This document shows, one piece after another, positions 1-10,124 of a stretch of 64,000 bases of DNA. Position numbers and translations under genes: made by a program. This stretch comes from BJGV01 sp964196335. Its GTDB lineage: Bacteria; Pseudomonadota; Gammaproteobacteria; Burkholderiales; Nitrosomonadaceae. The notes under the pieces were generated by a model, which made no database searches, was not told where the DNA came from, and worked only from the letters and a program-made list of their open reading frames with translations. The number at the start of each line of letters is the position of its first letter. Position 1 is the first letter of the stretch. Where the stretch lies: the NCBI GenBank assembly GCA_965238155.1, contig OZ250175.1, positions 1,612,001 to 1,676,000 of the forward strand, given 5' to 3'.

Positions 1-1129
1 TATTGCTACCCAATGCACTCTATGCAGCTCCAGATAGCAATAAAAAAGACCTTGGTCAGCTGCGTGACCGCATTGAGAATCTTCGAAAAGTCCTTGCAGA
101 TAAGGAAGAATCAAAATCAGAGTTATCAGACGCTTTACATGAATCCGAGCAAGCCGTAGAAGGAATTAATCAGAAGTTAGATAACCTTAAAGAAGAACGG
201 CATAAAATTAAAAATAGGCTCAGTCAATTACAAAACGAACATGATGTAACCCAAAATAAGATTCTGGATCAACAAACCCATCTTGGTAAATTACTTTATC
301 AGCAATACATTGGTGGAAAATATGAATTTTTTAGACTGTTACTAGATCAAAAGGATCCAAATCAGATTTCACGTGAATTGTATTATTACGGATATATCTC
401 CCGCACACGTACAGAAGATATAAATATATTACGTGCCAACCTTGAGAGGCTCCGAACTATTGTTGACGAGGCTGATAAGAAAACTACAGAAATTATTTCA
501 ATCCAGACAAAACAGGCCGGACAAAAAGAAATTCTGGAACAGGAGGAAATTAAATACAAAGAACTACTTGCAAGACTTTCTAAAGAAGTTGCGAAAGGAC
601 AATGTAAAATTCGTAAACTCCAAAATGATGAAAAACGCCTATCGCGTCTGATAAATAAGATTGGTAATCGCAAAGACCGTTCTGAAAAAAGAAATAAAGA
701 GCATTTGCCTGATGCATCATTAGATAAAAAGGCATTTAAAAAACTAAAGGGGCAATTAAATTTACCTGTAAACGGGGAAATCGTAAACAGTTTTGGTAGC
801 CCGCGATCAAAAGGGGGGTTACTTGGAAAGGCCTATTTATAAGCGCATCTGTTGGTATTGATGTAATAGCTATTGCAGATGGGCAGGTAGTTTTTGCTGA
901 TTGGTTAAGAGGATTTGGTAATATTCTAATAGTGGATCATGGTGGCGACTATATGAGCCTATATGGTAATAACAAAATTCTTGCTAAAAAGGTAGGCGAA
1001 ACTATTCATGGTGGTGATATTATTGCAACTGTAGGAAACAGCGGCGGCAATCTAAATTCCGGTTTATACTTTGAACTACGTCATAAAGGTAAACCATTTG
1101 ACCCATTAAAATGGATTAGATTAAAGTAA
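1..1129 (+). pseudogene. envC: EnvC-like murein hydrolase activator, 5' truncated by the window and frameshifted
   Basis: EnvC is a periplasmic activator of the cell-division amidases AmiA/AmiB. The visible product begins in what looks like the end of a signal peptide (ALYAAPDS), continues as about 220 residues of coiled coil rich in Lys, Glu and Gln, and ends in a LytM/M23 domain. The zinc ligands of active M23 peptidases are not present (the end reads GLYFELRHKGKPFDPLKW), as is usual for EnvC-type activators. The first frame stops at 840-842 soon after GSPRSKGG. The frame entered at about 821 reads TWKGLFISASVGIDV and runs to the stop at 1127-1129, exactly the missing LytM part. One extra base in the six-G run at 813-818 would join the two into one protein. 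This is either a real disruption or a homopolymer sequencing error. The true start lies before the window. It lies 38 bases before the protease gene and is probably co-transcribed with it. Confidence 0.85.
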
Positions 1130-1167
1130 AGAATACTATTGAAACAAATAAGTTTGGAGAAAACGTA

Positions 1168-2613
1168 ATGCGTAACAAACTTCAGAAATTTGGCCTGCTT
1201 CTTATAGGTGCTGTTGCAGGTGTAATGCTCAGCCTTAATTTTTCCGCAGTTGCTGATAAAGAAACCAATAAGATTATGCTCCCTCTTCCGGTTGAAGAGT
1301 TGCGTGCATTTACTGAAGTATTTGGCCGAATTAAAATGAATTACGTTGAACCAGTGGAGGATGGAAAACTAATTACTGAAGCTATTAATGGCATGCTGAC
1401 CGGCCTTGATCCTCACTCCGCATACTTAGATAAAGATGCCTATAATGAATTGCAAATTGGTACTCAAGGAGAATTTGGTGGGCTGGGTATTGAAGTTACT
1501 ATGGAAAGTGGATTTGTCAAAGTAATCTCACCAATAGAAGATACTCCTGCATTTCGCGCCGGCATGAAAGCTGGCGACCTAATTATCAAGCTCGATAATA
1601 CAGCAGTCAAAGGCATGACACTCAGTGATGCCATTAAAATTATGCGCGGCAAACCTAATACCCCTATTACTATAAGTGTGCTGCGCAAAGGCGAAATAAA
1701 ACCGATTATATTTACTATAGTACGCGCCATTATCAAGATCCAAAGCGTAAAATCAAAATTACTTGAGCCTGGGTATGCATATATTCGTGTTACACAGTTT
1801 CAAGAACAAACCGGAGAAAATCTGGCTAAAGCTATAGATAAATTGTTTAATGAGAGCCCGATACCTATGAAAGGATTAGTTCTGGATTTACGGAATGATC
1901 CCGGCGGATTACTTAATGGTGCCGTGGCAGTATCTGCTGCTTTTTTACAACCCGATTCACTTGTGGTTTATACAGACGGGCGCACTCATGATGCCAAGAT
2001 GAAACTTAAGGCCAGCCCTGAATTCTATCTTCGTAATATGAAAAGTGATTACTTGAATAAATTACCGCCGGAAATTAAAACGGTTCCTATGGTGACGTTA
2101 GTAAATGGCGGATCTGCTTCAGCTTCAGAAATTGTTGCAGGAGCATTACAGGATCATAAGCGCTCTGTAATAATGGGCACTCAAACCTTTGGCAAAGGAT
2201 CAGTGCAAACCATACTACCATTAGGCAATAGCACAGCGATTAAACTCACCACTGCCCGTTACTATACGCCTAACGGTCTATCTATCCAGGCCAAAGGCAT
2301 CACACCAGATATTCTCGACGAATCAGCAAGGGATGAGTCTGGACGGTTACGTGAAGCAGATTTAGAGGGCCATCTGCTAAATGGGTCAGATGAAGAGAGA
2401 AAAGCAATTGAAGAAGCGAGAGTGATATTAAATCAAGAAAACGAGACACCCGAGTCTAATGGTAAAGGCAATAAAGATAAAAAAAATGAAGAACCAATTG
2501 TTCTTGGTTCCAGCAATGATTTATTATTGAAACAAGCCTTGAATCATTTTAAAGGCATTACTACACCAAAAAAAGATCTGCGAGAATTAGCAACTAAAGG
2601 TACGAAAAACTAA
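1168..2613 (+). CDS. ctpA: S41-family C-terminal processing peptidase (CtpA type)
   Basis: This is a periplasmic serine protease of the carboxyl-terminal processing family, 481 aa. An N-terminal hydrophobic segment (residues about 8-29) is a signal peptide or anchor. A PDZ domain covers about 100-175 (GEFGGLGIEV, AGMKAGDLIIKLDN). The S41 catalytic core follows, with the nucleophile in NGGSASASEI (Ser316) and the general base Lys343 in GTQTFGKGSVQT, so the Ser/Lys dyad is intact. The C-terminal tail (about 400-481) is charged and low in complexity. The ATG at 1168 is preceded by GGAG at a good distance. Pairing with envC is common in proteobacteria and fits a role in envelope or peptidoglycan-enzyme turnover. 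The native substrate cannot be read from the sequence. Confidence 0.95.
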   Translation: MRNKLQKFGLLLIGAVAGVMLSLNFSAVADKETNKIMLPLPVEELRAFTEVFGRIKMNYVEPVEDGKLITEAINGMLTGLDPHSAYLDKDAYNELQIGTQGEFGGLGIEVTMESGFVKVISPIEDTPAFRAGMKAGDLIIKLDNTAVKGMTLSDAIKIMRGKPNTPITISVLRKGEIKPIIFTIVRAIIKIQSVKSKLLEPGYAYIRVTQFQEQTGENLAKAIDKLFNESPIPMKGLVLDLRNDPGGLLNGAVAVSAAFLQPDSLVVYTDGRTHDAKMKLKASPEFYLRNMKSDYLNKLPPEIKTVPMVTLVNGGSASASEIVAGALQDHKRSVIMGTQTFGKGSVQTILPLGNSTAIKLTTARYYTPNGLSIQAKGITPDILDESARDESGRLREADLEGHLLNGSDEERKAIEEARVILNQENETPESNGKGNKDKKNEEPIVLGSSNDLLLKQALNHFKGITTPKKDLRELATKGTKN

Positions 2614-2635
2614 AAAAATAATACTGTAGTAAATA

Positions 2636-3400
2636 ATGAATGATGATCAACTGCTACGCTATAGTCGCCATATTTTGCTACCGCAAATTGGCATACTGGG
2701 ACAAGAAAAATTAATTAAATCTCGTGCTCTCATTATCGGTCTGGGTGGCCTGGGCTCCCCGGTTGCAATGTATCTTGCAGCCAGCGGAATTGGTGAATTG
2801 ATTATTTGTGATAATGACAACGTCGATTTAACTAATCTACAGAGACAAACCATCCATAATAGCGAAACTGTTGGCATGTCAAAAGTCCAGTCTGCGACAA
2901 AAGCAATTGCTAAAATAAATCCTGAAATACATGTAGTTGCAATCCAGGAATATGTAGATGAAGAAAGGTTACAAAAATTAGTTACGAAAGCAGATGTAGT
3001 AATAGATGCAAGTGATAATTTTGTAACTCGTCACGCAATAAACCAAGTATGTGTAACTCACAGAAAACCTCTTGTATCCGGCGCCACTATCCGTTTCAAT
3101 GGACAAGTATCTGTATTTGATTTAAGTAGCAGTGCCAGCCCCTGCTATCATTGTCTGTTTTCAAAATATGGCAGCAATGAAGATATGCATTGCGCAATAA
3201 TGGGCGTGTTCTCCCCTTTAGTTGGGATTATTGGATGCATGCAAGCTGCAGAAGCGATCAAGATTTTACTTAATATAGGAAGAACGTTAAATGGTCGATT
3301 GATGTTGCTTGATGGTCTTACTATGGAATGGCGCTCAGTTAAGCTGAATAAAGATCCTGCATGCGCTATATGTGGTATTAACAAGCCAAAAATAATTTAA
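2636..3400 (+). CDS. moeB: MoeB/ThiF/HesA-family adenylyltransferase (E1-like)
   Basis: This 254-aa enzyme adenylates the C-terminal glycine of a ubiquitin-like sulfur carrier (MoaD or ThiS type) using ATP. The nucleotide-binding motif GLGGLGSP is at 35-42 and the acidic strand IICDNDNVDL at 57-65. Two CxxC pairs, Cys170/Cys173 and Cys243/Cys246, are placed like the structural zinc site of MoeB. Cys186 lies near the position of the ThiF sulfur-transfer cysteine. No rhodanese domain is attached. Length and zinc pairs match MoeB, but MoeB, ThiF and HesA cannot be separated safely without a tree and the genomic location of moaD or thiS. It starts 22 bases after the protease gene, so it is probably in the same operon. 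Confidence 0.88.
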   Translation: MNDDQLLRYSRHILLPQIGILGQEKLIKSRALIIGLGGLGSPVAMYLAASGIGELIICDNDNVDLTNLQRQTIHNSETVGMSKVQSATKAIAKINPEIHVVAIQEYVDEERLQKLVTKADVVIDASDNFVTRHAINQVCVTHRKPLVSGATIRFNGQVSVFDLSSSASPCYHCLFSKYGSNEDMHCAIMGVFSPLVGIIGCMQAAEAIKILLNIGRTLNGRLMLLDGLTMEWRSVKLNKDPACAICGINKPKII

Positions 3401-3449
3401 ATTTAATTACGTTAGATGTATTAATATTTTTATCAGGATATTGTTCAAA

Positions 3450-4337
3450 TTATTTCTCTGTAATAAGGGTTCCCACGCCATGATCTGTCAATACTTCTAA
3501 TAATAATGCATGTTCCACCCGTCCATCAATGATGTGACATGATTTTACTCCATTTTTTACAGCTTCTAATGTTGCTTCGATTTTGGGCTGCATCCCACCT
3601 GAAATTGTCTCATTTAAAAATAATTCATCTACTTTCTTTACAGTTAATCCTGTTAACAAATTACCACTTTTATCCTGAACGCCAGGTATATTACTAAGAA
3701 GTATCAGTTTTTCTGAATTCAGAATTTCTGCAAGCTTCCCAGCCACCAGATCAGCATTAATATTATAGGATTCACCATTCTTACCCACACCGATTGGTGC
3801 AATTACCGGGATAAAATTACGAGTGTCTAATAATGCAATCAAAGCCGGATCAATGCTCTCAATCTCACCTACCTGACCAATATCAATCCATTCATCTATT
3901 TTTTTTCTATCCTGAACCTGCAATTTTTTTGCACGAATTAAGGATCCATCTTTACCAGTCAAACCCACTGCATGGCCACCATGTTGGTTAATGAGATTAA
4001 CTATATTCTTGTTAACCAATCCCCCCAAAACCATTTCAACTACATCCATAGTCTCTGTATCAGTTACACGCATGCCCTCAATAAATTCTCCTTTTTTTCC
4101 GATACGTTTTAACATATCGTCTATCTGGGGCCCGCCACCATGAACAATCACAGGATTCATTCCCACCAACTTTAATAAAACTACGTCCTGAGCAAAACTA
4201 TGTTTCAAATTCTCATCTGTCATAGCATTGCCACCATATTTAATGACGATTGTTTTCCCATGAAAACGCTGAATATATGGTAGTGCTTCAGCCAGAATTC
4301 TAGCTTTATCGTTTGATATTGATGACGGTTGTGACAT
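3450..4337 (-). CDS. argB: Acetylglutamate kinase
   Basis: ArgB phosphorylates N-acetyl-L-glutamate with ATP, the second step of arginine synthesis, in the cytosol. The product is 295 aa, the usual length. It has the amino-acid-kinase fold signatures KYGGNAM near residue 34 and VHGGGPQI near 65, and a GGMQPKIEA segment near 245. The gene is convergent with the MoeB-like gene (49 bases between stops) and stands alone, 110 bases from the efflux operon. The family includes arginine-sensitive forms, and the long N-terminus before KYGGNAM would fit such a form, but feedback sensitivity is not proven by the sequence. Confidence 0.96.
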   Translation of the reverse strand: MSQPSSISNDKARILAEALPYIQRFHGKTIVIKYGGNAMTDENLKHSFAQDVVLLKLVGMNPVIVHGGGPQIDDMLKRIGKKGEFIEGMRVTDTETMDVVEMVLGGLVNKNIVNLINQHGGHAVGLTGKDGSLIRAKKLQVQDRKKIDEWIDIGQVGEIESIDPALIALLDTRNFIPVIAPIGVGKNGESYNINADLVAGKLAEILNSEKLILLSNIPGVQDKSGNLLTGLTVKKVDELFLNETISGGMQPKIEATLEAVKNGVKSCHIIDGRVEHALLLEVLTDHGVGTLITEK

Positions 4338-4447
4338 AGCTTCTCTCAGGAAATTTTAGCTATTTTACACTGTGAATTACTATCTTGGGTATTCCACCGC
4401 TCATTTAGAACAACATGTCATAATAAGCGGATTATTTACTACAGAAA

Positions 4448-7400
4448 CTAATAGTCATATTTAGGATTCATTTTTTCTGTTATGAGCTTCTCATCAAACC
4501 AACGGTATAAGACAGGGAGTACCACCAACGTCAATAACGTTGAGGTAATCAATCCTCCGATAACTACAATTGCAAGGGGTCGCTGTACTTCTGATCCGGG
4601 ACCGGTAGCAAAAAGGAATGGTACTAACCCTAACATTGCAACAGTAGCAGTCATCAGAACCGGTCGGAATCGCTGAGCACATCCTTGAACAACAGCTTCA
4701 GATACATTCATACCTTCATTACGGAGTTTTTTAATATAAGAAATTAGTACCACACCGTTTAATACTGAAATTCCCCATAACGCGATAAAGCCTACTGAGG
4801 CAGGTACAGATAAGTATTCGCCAGTAATAAACAATGAAATTACCCCCCCTATGGAGGCAAACGGTAAGACTAAAATAATAAGCCCTGCAAGCTTGATTGA
4901 GTTAAACAATAGGTACAAAAGGAAAAAAATCCCTGCAATTGTGAGTGGCACAATTACTGAGAGTGTGTCCATAGCACGTTCCATACTTTCAAACTGCCCT
5001 CCCCACTGAAAAAAATATCCGAGGGGTAGTTTAACTTCCTCTGCTATGCGCTCCTGTATCTCTTTAACAAAACTACCCAAAGCCCGCCCACGAACATTGG
5101 CACCGACAACGACTCGGCGCTTTGCATTATCACGGGAAACTTGTGCAGGACCATCTATAATTTTGATACTTGCAAGTGTATGCAATGGCACCAAGGCACC
5201 ATTAGGTGCTCGTATTAAAAGATCATGAATTGCATCAATACTATTTCGAAATCGTTCTGGCAGACGTAGCGCAATTGCAAATCTTCTTTCTCCCTCAAAT
5301 AAATTAGTAATTTCTTTTCCGCCTATGGCAGTTTCAATCAGCTCATTCACATCTGAAACGTTAATACCATGACGAGCTATAGCACGACGGTTTATTCTAA
5401 TTGCCAATGACTGCTGGCCAGAGAGACGTTCAATACGAACATCGCGCGAACCGGGTACAGACCGAAGGATTCGTATAACCTGCTCTGACAACTGACGTAA
5501 TTCTACCAGGTCATCACCAAATATTTTTACAGCTATCTGTGAACGTACTCCTGTTACCATTTCATCCACTCGCTCTGCAATTGGTTGTGACATGACAATT
5601 TGTACACCAGGTAGTACTGCCAAACAACTTCGGATATCTTCATCTATCTCATCTTGAGTACGACCAGAATCAAGGTACAGAGTAACAATTGGATCAGATT
5701 CATTAGGGCCCACCGGATCTGCTGGTGATTCACCCCTGCCTAGTTTAGAAACCACAGTCTTTACACCAGGTACCTCCATAATCATTTTTAGCGCTTCTGT
5801 TTCCATTTTGATAGATTCATCAAGCGAAATAGATGCGACACGATTAATCTGTGGTACTAACGAGCCCTCTTTCATAACCGGTATAAATGATTTCCCAAGA
5901 AAAAAATAAAGGACTATTGCCAGTCCAAGTAAGCTTGATGCAAGAAAAATGATAATTTTCTCTTTTTTTAATGCAAAATTTAGTATGTGCTTATAATTAG
6001 TCCTGAAAACAGCAGTAATTCTAGTGTCATGATCATCAATGCCACCTTTTAGGAAGAAAGAACATAGAACCGGTGAAAGTGTTAACGAGAGAAATAAAGA
6101 AACTGCCAGTGCAATTACAATTGTAAATGCCAATGGGCTAAAGATTTTTCCTTCCATGCCCTGTAATGTCATCAGTGGTAAAAATACTAGAATGATGACA
6201 AAGATACCAAAAATTACGGGCACCCCTACCTCAGAAACCGCATCAATAATTGTGTGTATACGTAGATTACTTTCGTTTGCTACAGTAGTGTGACAGAGAC
6301 GACGATAAACGTTTTCTACCACTACAACGGTAGAATCGACCATCAGGCCTATAGCAACTGCCAGTCCACCTAAAGACATCAGATTAGCAGAGATCCCCTG
6401 CTGATTCATTACTATAAAGGTAATTAACGGTGTAATAATAAGTGTCACTACAACAATTAAACTGGAACGAACATCACCCAGAAAAATAAATAAAATAAAA
6501 ATTATCAGTAAGATTCCTTCTATTAATACCTTACTTACTGTCCATAAGGCAGCATCTACCAGCTCAGTCCGGTCATAATACGGTGTAATCTGTAGTCCAC
6601 CCGGCAGCAGACCAAGGCTATTGATCTTAGCTACTTTTTCTTTTACCCGTCCTACAATTTCCTTAGCATTCCCCCCGCGTATCATCATTACAATGCCTGA
6701 TGCCGATTCAGTATAGCCGCCTTTGAGAATAGCTCCCTGGCGCACTTCTGTACCAATTCTCACTTCTGCTATATCCCGGACAAAAATTGGTACGCCATCA
6801 TCTTCTTTAAGAACTATATTACTAATATCTTCCAATGTGCGGATTAGACCAACACCACGTATTAGATATTGTTCTGCACCTAATGGCAGGATTCCCCCGC
6901 TGGCATTAGCATTATTATTTGCTATTGCTTGATCAACCTGACCAATTGTCAAATTGTAGTGACGTAACCTGACCGGATCGACTAATACCTGGTATTGCTT
7001 TACATATCCGCCTTGTGAATTGATTTCTGCAACACCCTGGATTGACCGTAACATAGGTCGGACCACCCAATCTTGGATTACACGCCGGTCTGTCAATTCT
7101 TGTATGGAAAGTGCACGCTTTCCGTCATCCGGATGATCAAGAGTGTATTGGTATACTTCACCTAGACCAGTAGAAACCGGCCCAAGAACAGGTCTTATGC
7201 CAGGCGGCATAACATCTGTTACCTTAAGTAACCGTTCCAGTACGAGTTGACGTGCAAAAAATACATCTGTTTCATCGGTAAACACCAAGGTAATAATAGA
7301 TAACCCGCTCTTATTTAATGAGCGCATATCTACAAGGTCCGGCAAACCTGTCATTGAAATTTCTAACGGTATTGTTATCAACCGCTCAATTTCTTCCGGG

Positions 7401-7570
7401 CTTCGACCCAATGCCTCAGTCGCGACTTGCACCTGTACGTTAGTTACATCTGGGAACGCATCAACCGATAACTGCTGTGCTGCACGTATACCAAAACCCA
7501 ATAGAATCAGAGCGATCACTATCACTACCAGTCGCTGCTTAATTGATGCACGCACAATCAGGGCAAGCAT
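4448..7570 (-). CDS. czcA: HME-type RND heavy-metal efflux pump, inner-membrane transporter (CzcA/CusA family)
   Basis: This 1040-aa proton-driven transporter is the inner-membrane part of a tripartite efflux system. It has the RND layout: TM1 at about 12-30, a large periplasmic loop, TM2-6 at about 345-490, a second loop, and TM8-12 at about 860-1030. The TM4 motif GLMVDSTVVVVEN (Asp412, Glu419) contains the acidic residues of the proton relay and is typical of HME pumps rather than drug pumps. It is the last gene of a three-gene operon, 3 bases after the adaptor gene. The family exports divalent (Co, Zn, Cd, Ni) or monovalent (Cu, Ag) ions. The metal here cannot be decided by eye, so the symbol is a family label. 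Confidence 0.9.
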   Translation of the reverse strand: MLALIVRASIKQRLVVIVIALILLGFGIRAAQQLSVDAFPDVTNVQVQVATEALGRSPEEIERLITIPLEISMTGLPDLVDMRSLNKSGLSIITLVFTDETDVFFARQLVLERLLKVTDVMPPGIRPVLGPVSTGLGEVYQYTLDHPDDGKRALSIQELTDRRVIQDWVVRPMLRSIQGVAEINSQGGYVKQYQVLVDPVRLRHYNLTIGQVDQAIANNNANASGGILPLGAEQYLIRGVGLIRTLEDISNIVLKEDDGVPIFVRDIAEVRIGTEVRQGAILKGGYTESASGIVMMIRGGNAKEIVGRVKEKVAKINSLGLLPGGLQITPYYDRTELVDAALWTVSKVLIEGILLIIFILFIFLGDVRSSLIVVVTLIITPLITFIVMNQQGISANLMSLGGLAVAIGLMVDSTVVVVENVYRRLCHTTVANESNLRIHTIIDAVSEVGVPVIFGIFVIILVFLPLMTLQGMEGKIFSPLAFTIVIALAVSLFLSLTLSPVLCSFFLKGGIDDHDTRITAVFRTNYKHILNFALKKEKIIIFLASSLLGLAIVLYFFLGKSFIPVMKEGSLVPQINRVASISLDESIKMETEALKMIMEVPGVKTVVSKLGRGESPADPVGPNESDPIVTLYLDSGRTQDEIDEDIRSCLAVLPGVQIVMSQPIAERVDEMVTGVRSQIAVKIFGDDLVELRQLSEQVIRILRSVPGSRDVRIERLSGQQSLAIRINRRAIARHGINVSDVNELIETAIGGKEITNLFEGERRFAIALRLPERFRNSIDAIHDLLIRAPNGALVPLHTLASIKIIDGPAQVSRDNAKRRVVVGANVRGRALGSFVKEIQERIAEEVKLPLGYFFQWGGQFESMERAMDTLSVIVPLTIAGIFFLLYLLFNSIKLAGLIILVLPFASIGGVISLFITGEYLSVPASVGFIALWGISVLNGVVLISYIKKLRNEGMNVSEAVVQGCAQRFRPVLMTATVAMLGLVPFLFATGPGSEVQRPLAIVVIGGLITSTLLTLVVLPVLYRWFDEKLITEKMNPKYDY

Positions 7571-7573
7571 CTT

Positions 7574-8740
7574 CTATTCCAGGTCAGCGCGTTTGCGCTC
7601 ATTATTTAAATGAAAAGCCCCGTCAAGAACAATTCTCCGGTCTTCAGTAAGCCCTTTAAGTACCGGACGCATATGGTCCACTGCTTCACCTAACTCAACG
7701 GGTATAAGGAGAAAGTGATCATCACCCTGCGCAATAAAAACATGATCACGATTATCCTCGCGCACTACTGCCCCCTCCGGTATTACCAATTGTTTATGTT
7801 GCACGCCGGTAATATACATTCGTGCAAGCATAGCTGGTTTCAAATTACGCTTCTTATTTTCTACCAGTGTACGCACCATCACTGTACGAGTCTCAGGATC
7901 GACAGTATCTGCAACAAATACAATGCGCCCTATTAAACGTACATCACCTAACGCTGGAATATATATTTCCACATGCTGGTTAACCTTTACTCTTCTAGCA
8001 CTTTGCTCAGGCACATCTCCCACCACCCAAACTGAAGACAAATCTGCAATTGTAAACAACTGGTCAGAAGGCTTTACTACCTGACCAACTGCAACCTTAC
8101 GCTCAATAACAACACCTTTCGTGGGAACAGTAATTTTAACCGAAGGAAGAATACGTCCAAGCTTTGCAAGATTACTCAGCGCCTTACTACCTACTCCTAA
8201 TAAACGTAATTGATCTGTAGCTGCACTTTGCTCGGCACGAAAAACCTGTAACTCAGATTCACGACGTTGTAACTCTGCACCCCCAATTACATCAGCCATC
8301 AATAACTGATGTGCACGCTCAGCTGCACGCTCAGCTAATGTTGTCTGGGAATTTGCACGTAAAAACGCAAGTTGTGCTTTGGTTAATTCGGGGCTAGAGA
8401 TCTTTGCCAGAACGGTTCCTGAAAGTACCTTATCACCCAGCGTTGCGTTTACCTCGACAATACGTCCGGTTACATTGGCACCTACACGAACAAGTGTTCG
8501 TTCATCTGCCTCAACTCGACCCGGTACCCGCAATGTATCAGCGATCTCCAACGATACAGGTAATCCAACTTTAAGGTGCCGAGCCATTTCAGGCTTAAGT
8601 TTAATACTATAGATATCTTTAATATGTGATTGTGTATTCTGCTGGCCACCAGAAAGAGTGACGGGTTCACTACCATTACATCCGACTACAAATAACGTAA
8701 TGAATACGATAGCACCAGTATTTGACACTATTGACCTCAT
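7574..8740 (-). CDS. RND efflux periplasmic adaptor subunit, lipoprotein (CzcB/CusB-like membrane fusion protein)
   Basis: This 388-aa adaptor should link the inner-membrane pump to the outer-membrane channel. A lipoprotein signal is present, with a hydrophobic N-terminus ending in FVVGC (Cys21). Next come a barrel-sandwich half (VGANVTGRIVEVNATLGDKV, about 88-107), an alpha-helical hairpin (about 115-180), the second barrel-sandwich half (about 190-215) and beta-barrel and membrane-proximal parts. No His-rich metal-binding N-terminus of the CzcB type is seen. Its start overlaps the stop of the upstream channel gene by 4 bases, and its stop is 3 bases before the pump gene, so the three are translationally coupled. 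Confidence 0.9.
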   Translation of the reverse strand: MRSIVSNTGAIVFITLFVVGCNGSEPVTLSGGQQNTQSHIKDIYSIKLKPEMARHLKVGLPVSLEIADTLRVPGRVEADERTLVRVGANVTGRIVEVNATLGDKVLSGTVLAKISSPELTKAQLAFLRANSQTTLAERAAERAHQLLMADVIGGAELQRRESELQVFRAEQSAATDQLRLLGVGSKALSNLAKLGRILPSVKITVPTKGVVIERKVAVGQVVKPSDQLFTIADLSSVWVVGDVPEQSARRVKVNQHVEIYIPALGDVRLIGRIVFVADTVDPETRTVMVRTLVENKKRNLKPAMLARMYITGVQHKQLVIPEGAVVREDNRDHVFIAQGDDHFLLIPVELGEAVDHMRPVLKGLTEDRRIVLDGAFHLNNERKRADLE

Positions 8741-10035
8741 TTTATAACTTGTTCCTTCGGATAATGACCGCGAAGCCGGAGAATCTCAGCAACGGCTGAC
8801 TGGAATTCAAAGCGAGCTTGCAATAAATCTGCCCGCACGCTACGTAGTACGCGTTGTGCATCAAGCACATCAAGTAATCCACGCTCACCAAAACGATATG
8901 CTGCCTGAGCCACACGAAGCGCTGATTCCGCCTGATTAATTATCCCTGTCTCAAACATCTCTACTTTACGTTTAGCAATTTGCATCCGCTGCCAGGATGA
9001 TTCAAGAAGCTGGCTAATCTCAAACCGACGGTACTTCAGAGTCTCCCTCACCTGCTCCGATTCTGATACAGCTTCTGCAATCGGACCACGACGACGATCA
9101 AATAGTGGTATTTGAAAATTTAAGCTGGCAATATTATAGGCAAACTCAGGATCCCGCTGCTGCCCAAACTTTAGTTGTAACGATGGAAGTATTGCAGCAC
9201 GCTCCTTGTCAGTTCTAAGGTGTGCACTATTTAATTCGGCCTGTAACCGCGAAACATCCGGATTGACTGCCTGTACTTCCTCACGAAGCACTTCTAACGG
9301 CGGTAACTGCTCCTGATCAAGTAAAGAAGCTTTAATATCAAAATTAGTACTCAAGGCTCCGGCAGTAAGCTTTATCAAAGACACCCTTGCACGCAGTGCG
9401 TCTAGTAAAGCAGTTTCTTTACGACTTTTTGCAGTCAAAACCTCAGCGTCCGCTTTGATCAGTTCAAAACGTGCTGTCTCTCCTGTATCTACACTTACTT
9501 TAACACGACGACGTATCTCTTCCATTAAGTCAAGAACGCCAGACTCGACATTTGCTATTTCTTGGCGTAGCAATAGTTCATACGCACGTACCCGTAATGC
9601 AGCAGCTAAATCAGCCCGTGTCCGATCCAAACCTGCCTGGCTCGCTTCCACATCTGCTTCAGCTGAACCAATACGGGCGATACGTAGAAATGGATTTTCA
9701 ATTCGTTGACTGACATATGCCCCATAACTATTGCCGGCTATTGGCCCGGGAGCCCTCGCACGATTATGCCCTCCAACAAATTCTAATTCAGGATTTGGGT
9801 AGGCACCGGCGCTAATTACACCGGCTTCAGCTGCATCTACCCTAGATCGCGCAGCACGGATTAATCCGTTTGCCTTTAACCCTAATTTTTGAAGATTGGT
9901 AATAGAAATAGATATAGAAGGAACAACTTCAGGCTTGGATATTAGCTCTTCGGCAAGCACTGTTGTTAATGGTACAACAGTCAATACCAGCAGGGCACGA
10001 TAAAGAGATGGTGCTCTAACGTGTCTACTTTTCAT
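8737..10035 (-). CDS. TolC-family outer-membrane efflux channel (CzcC-like)
   Basis: This is a 432-aa outer-membrane factor that should form the exit duct of the metal efflux complex. An N-terminal signal peptide (about residues 8-28, ending near VLAEEL) precedes two repeats of the outer-membrane-efflux domain, long amphipathic helices rich in Ala, Arg and Glu (about 60-225 and 240-420). Motifs such as NPELEFVGG and the pre-C-terminal YRFGERGLLDVLDAQR are typical of CzcC-like channels. It is the first gene of the operon. The region upstream contains a 9-bp inverted repeat (10054-10124). Confidence 0.88.
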   Translation of the reverse strand: MKSRHVRAPSLYRALLVLTVVPLTTVLAEELISKPEVVPSISISITNLQKLGLKANGLIRAARSRVDAAEAGVISAGAYPNPELEFVGGHNRARAPGPIAGNSYGAYVSQRIENPFLRIARIGSAEADVEASQAGLDRTRADLAAALRVRAYELLLRQEIANVESGVLDLMEEIRRRVKVSVDTGETARFELIKADAEVLTAKSRKETALLDALRARVSLIKLTAGALSTNFDIKASLLDQEQLPPLEVLREEVQAVNPDVSRLQAELNSAHLRTDKERAAILPSLQLKFGQQRDPEFAYNIASLNFQIPLFDRRRGPIAEAVSESEQVRETLKYRRFEISQLLESSWQRMQIAKRKVEMFETGIINQAESALRVAQAAYRFGERGLLDVLDAQRVLRSVRADLLQARFEFQSAVAEILRLRGHYPKEQVIK

Positions 10036-10053
10036 GTTTTAGGAATAATAATA

Positions 10054-10124
10054 ATTGGCACTTATATCTATGACTAATCATAAGGAACATGAACACGAAA
10101 TAGATTCCTGACATTAGTGCCAAT
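10054..10124. repeat. 9-bp inverted repeat upstream of the efflux operon
   Basis: ATTGGCACT at 10054-10062 is the exact reverse complement of AGTGCCAAT at 10116-10124, 53 bases apart. A smaller nested pair, AGGAA near 10083 and TTCCT near 10105, lies inside. It sits in the gap between the efflux operon start (10035) and the htpG stop (10255). It could fold in the operon leader, serve as a pair of operator half-sites, or be part of the htpG 3' end. There is no T-run for a clear terminator. The rest of this 219-base gap shows no gene. Confidence 0.5.
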
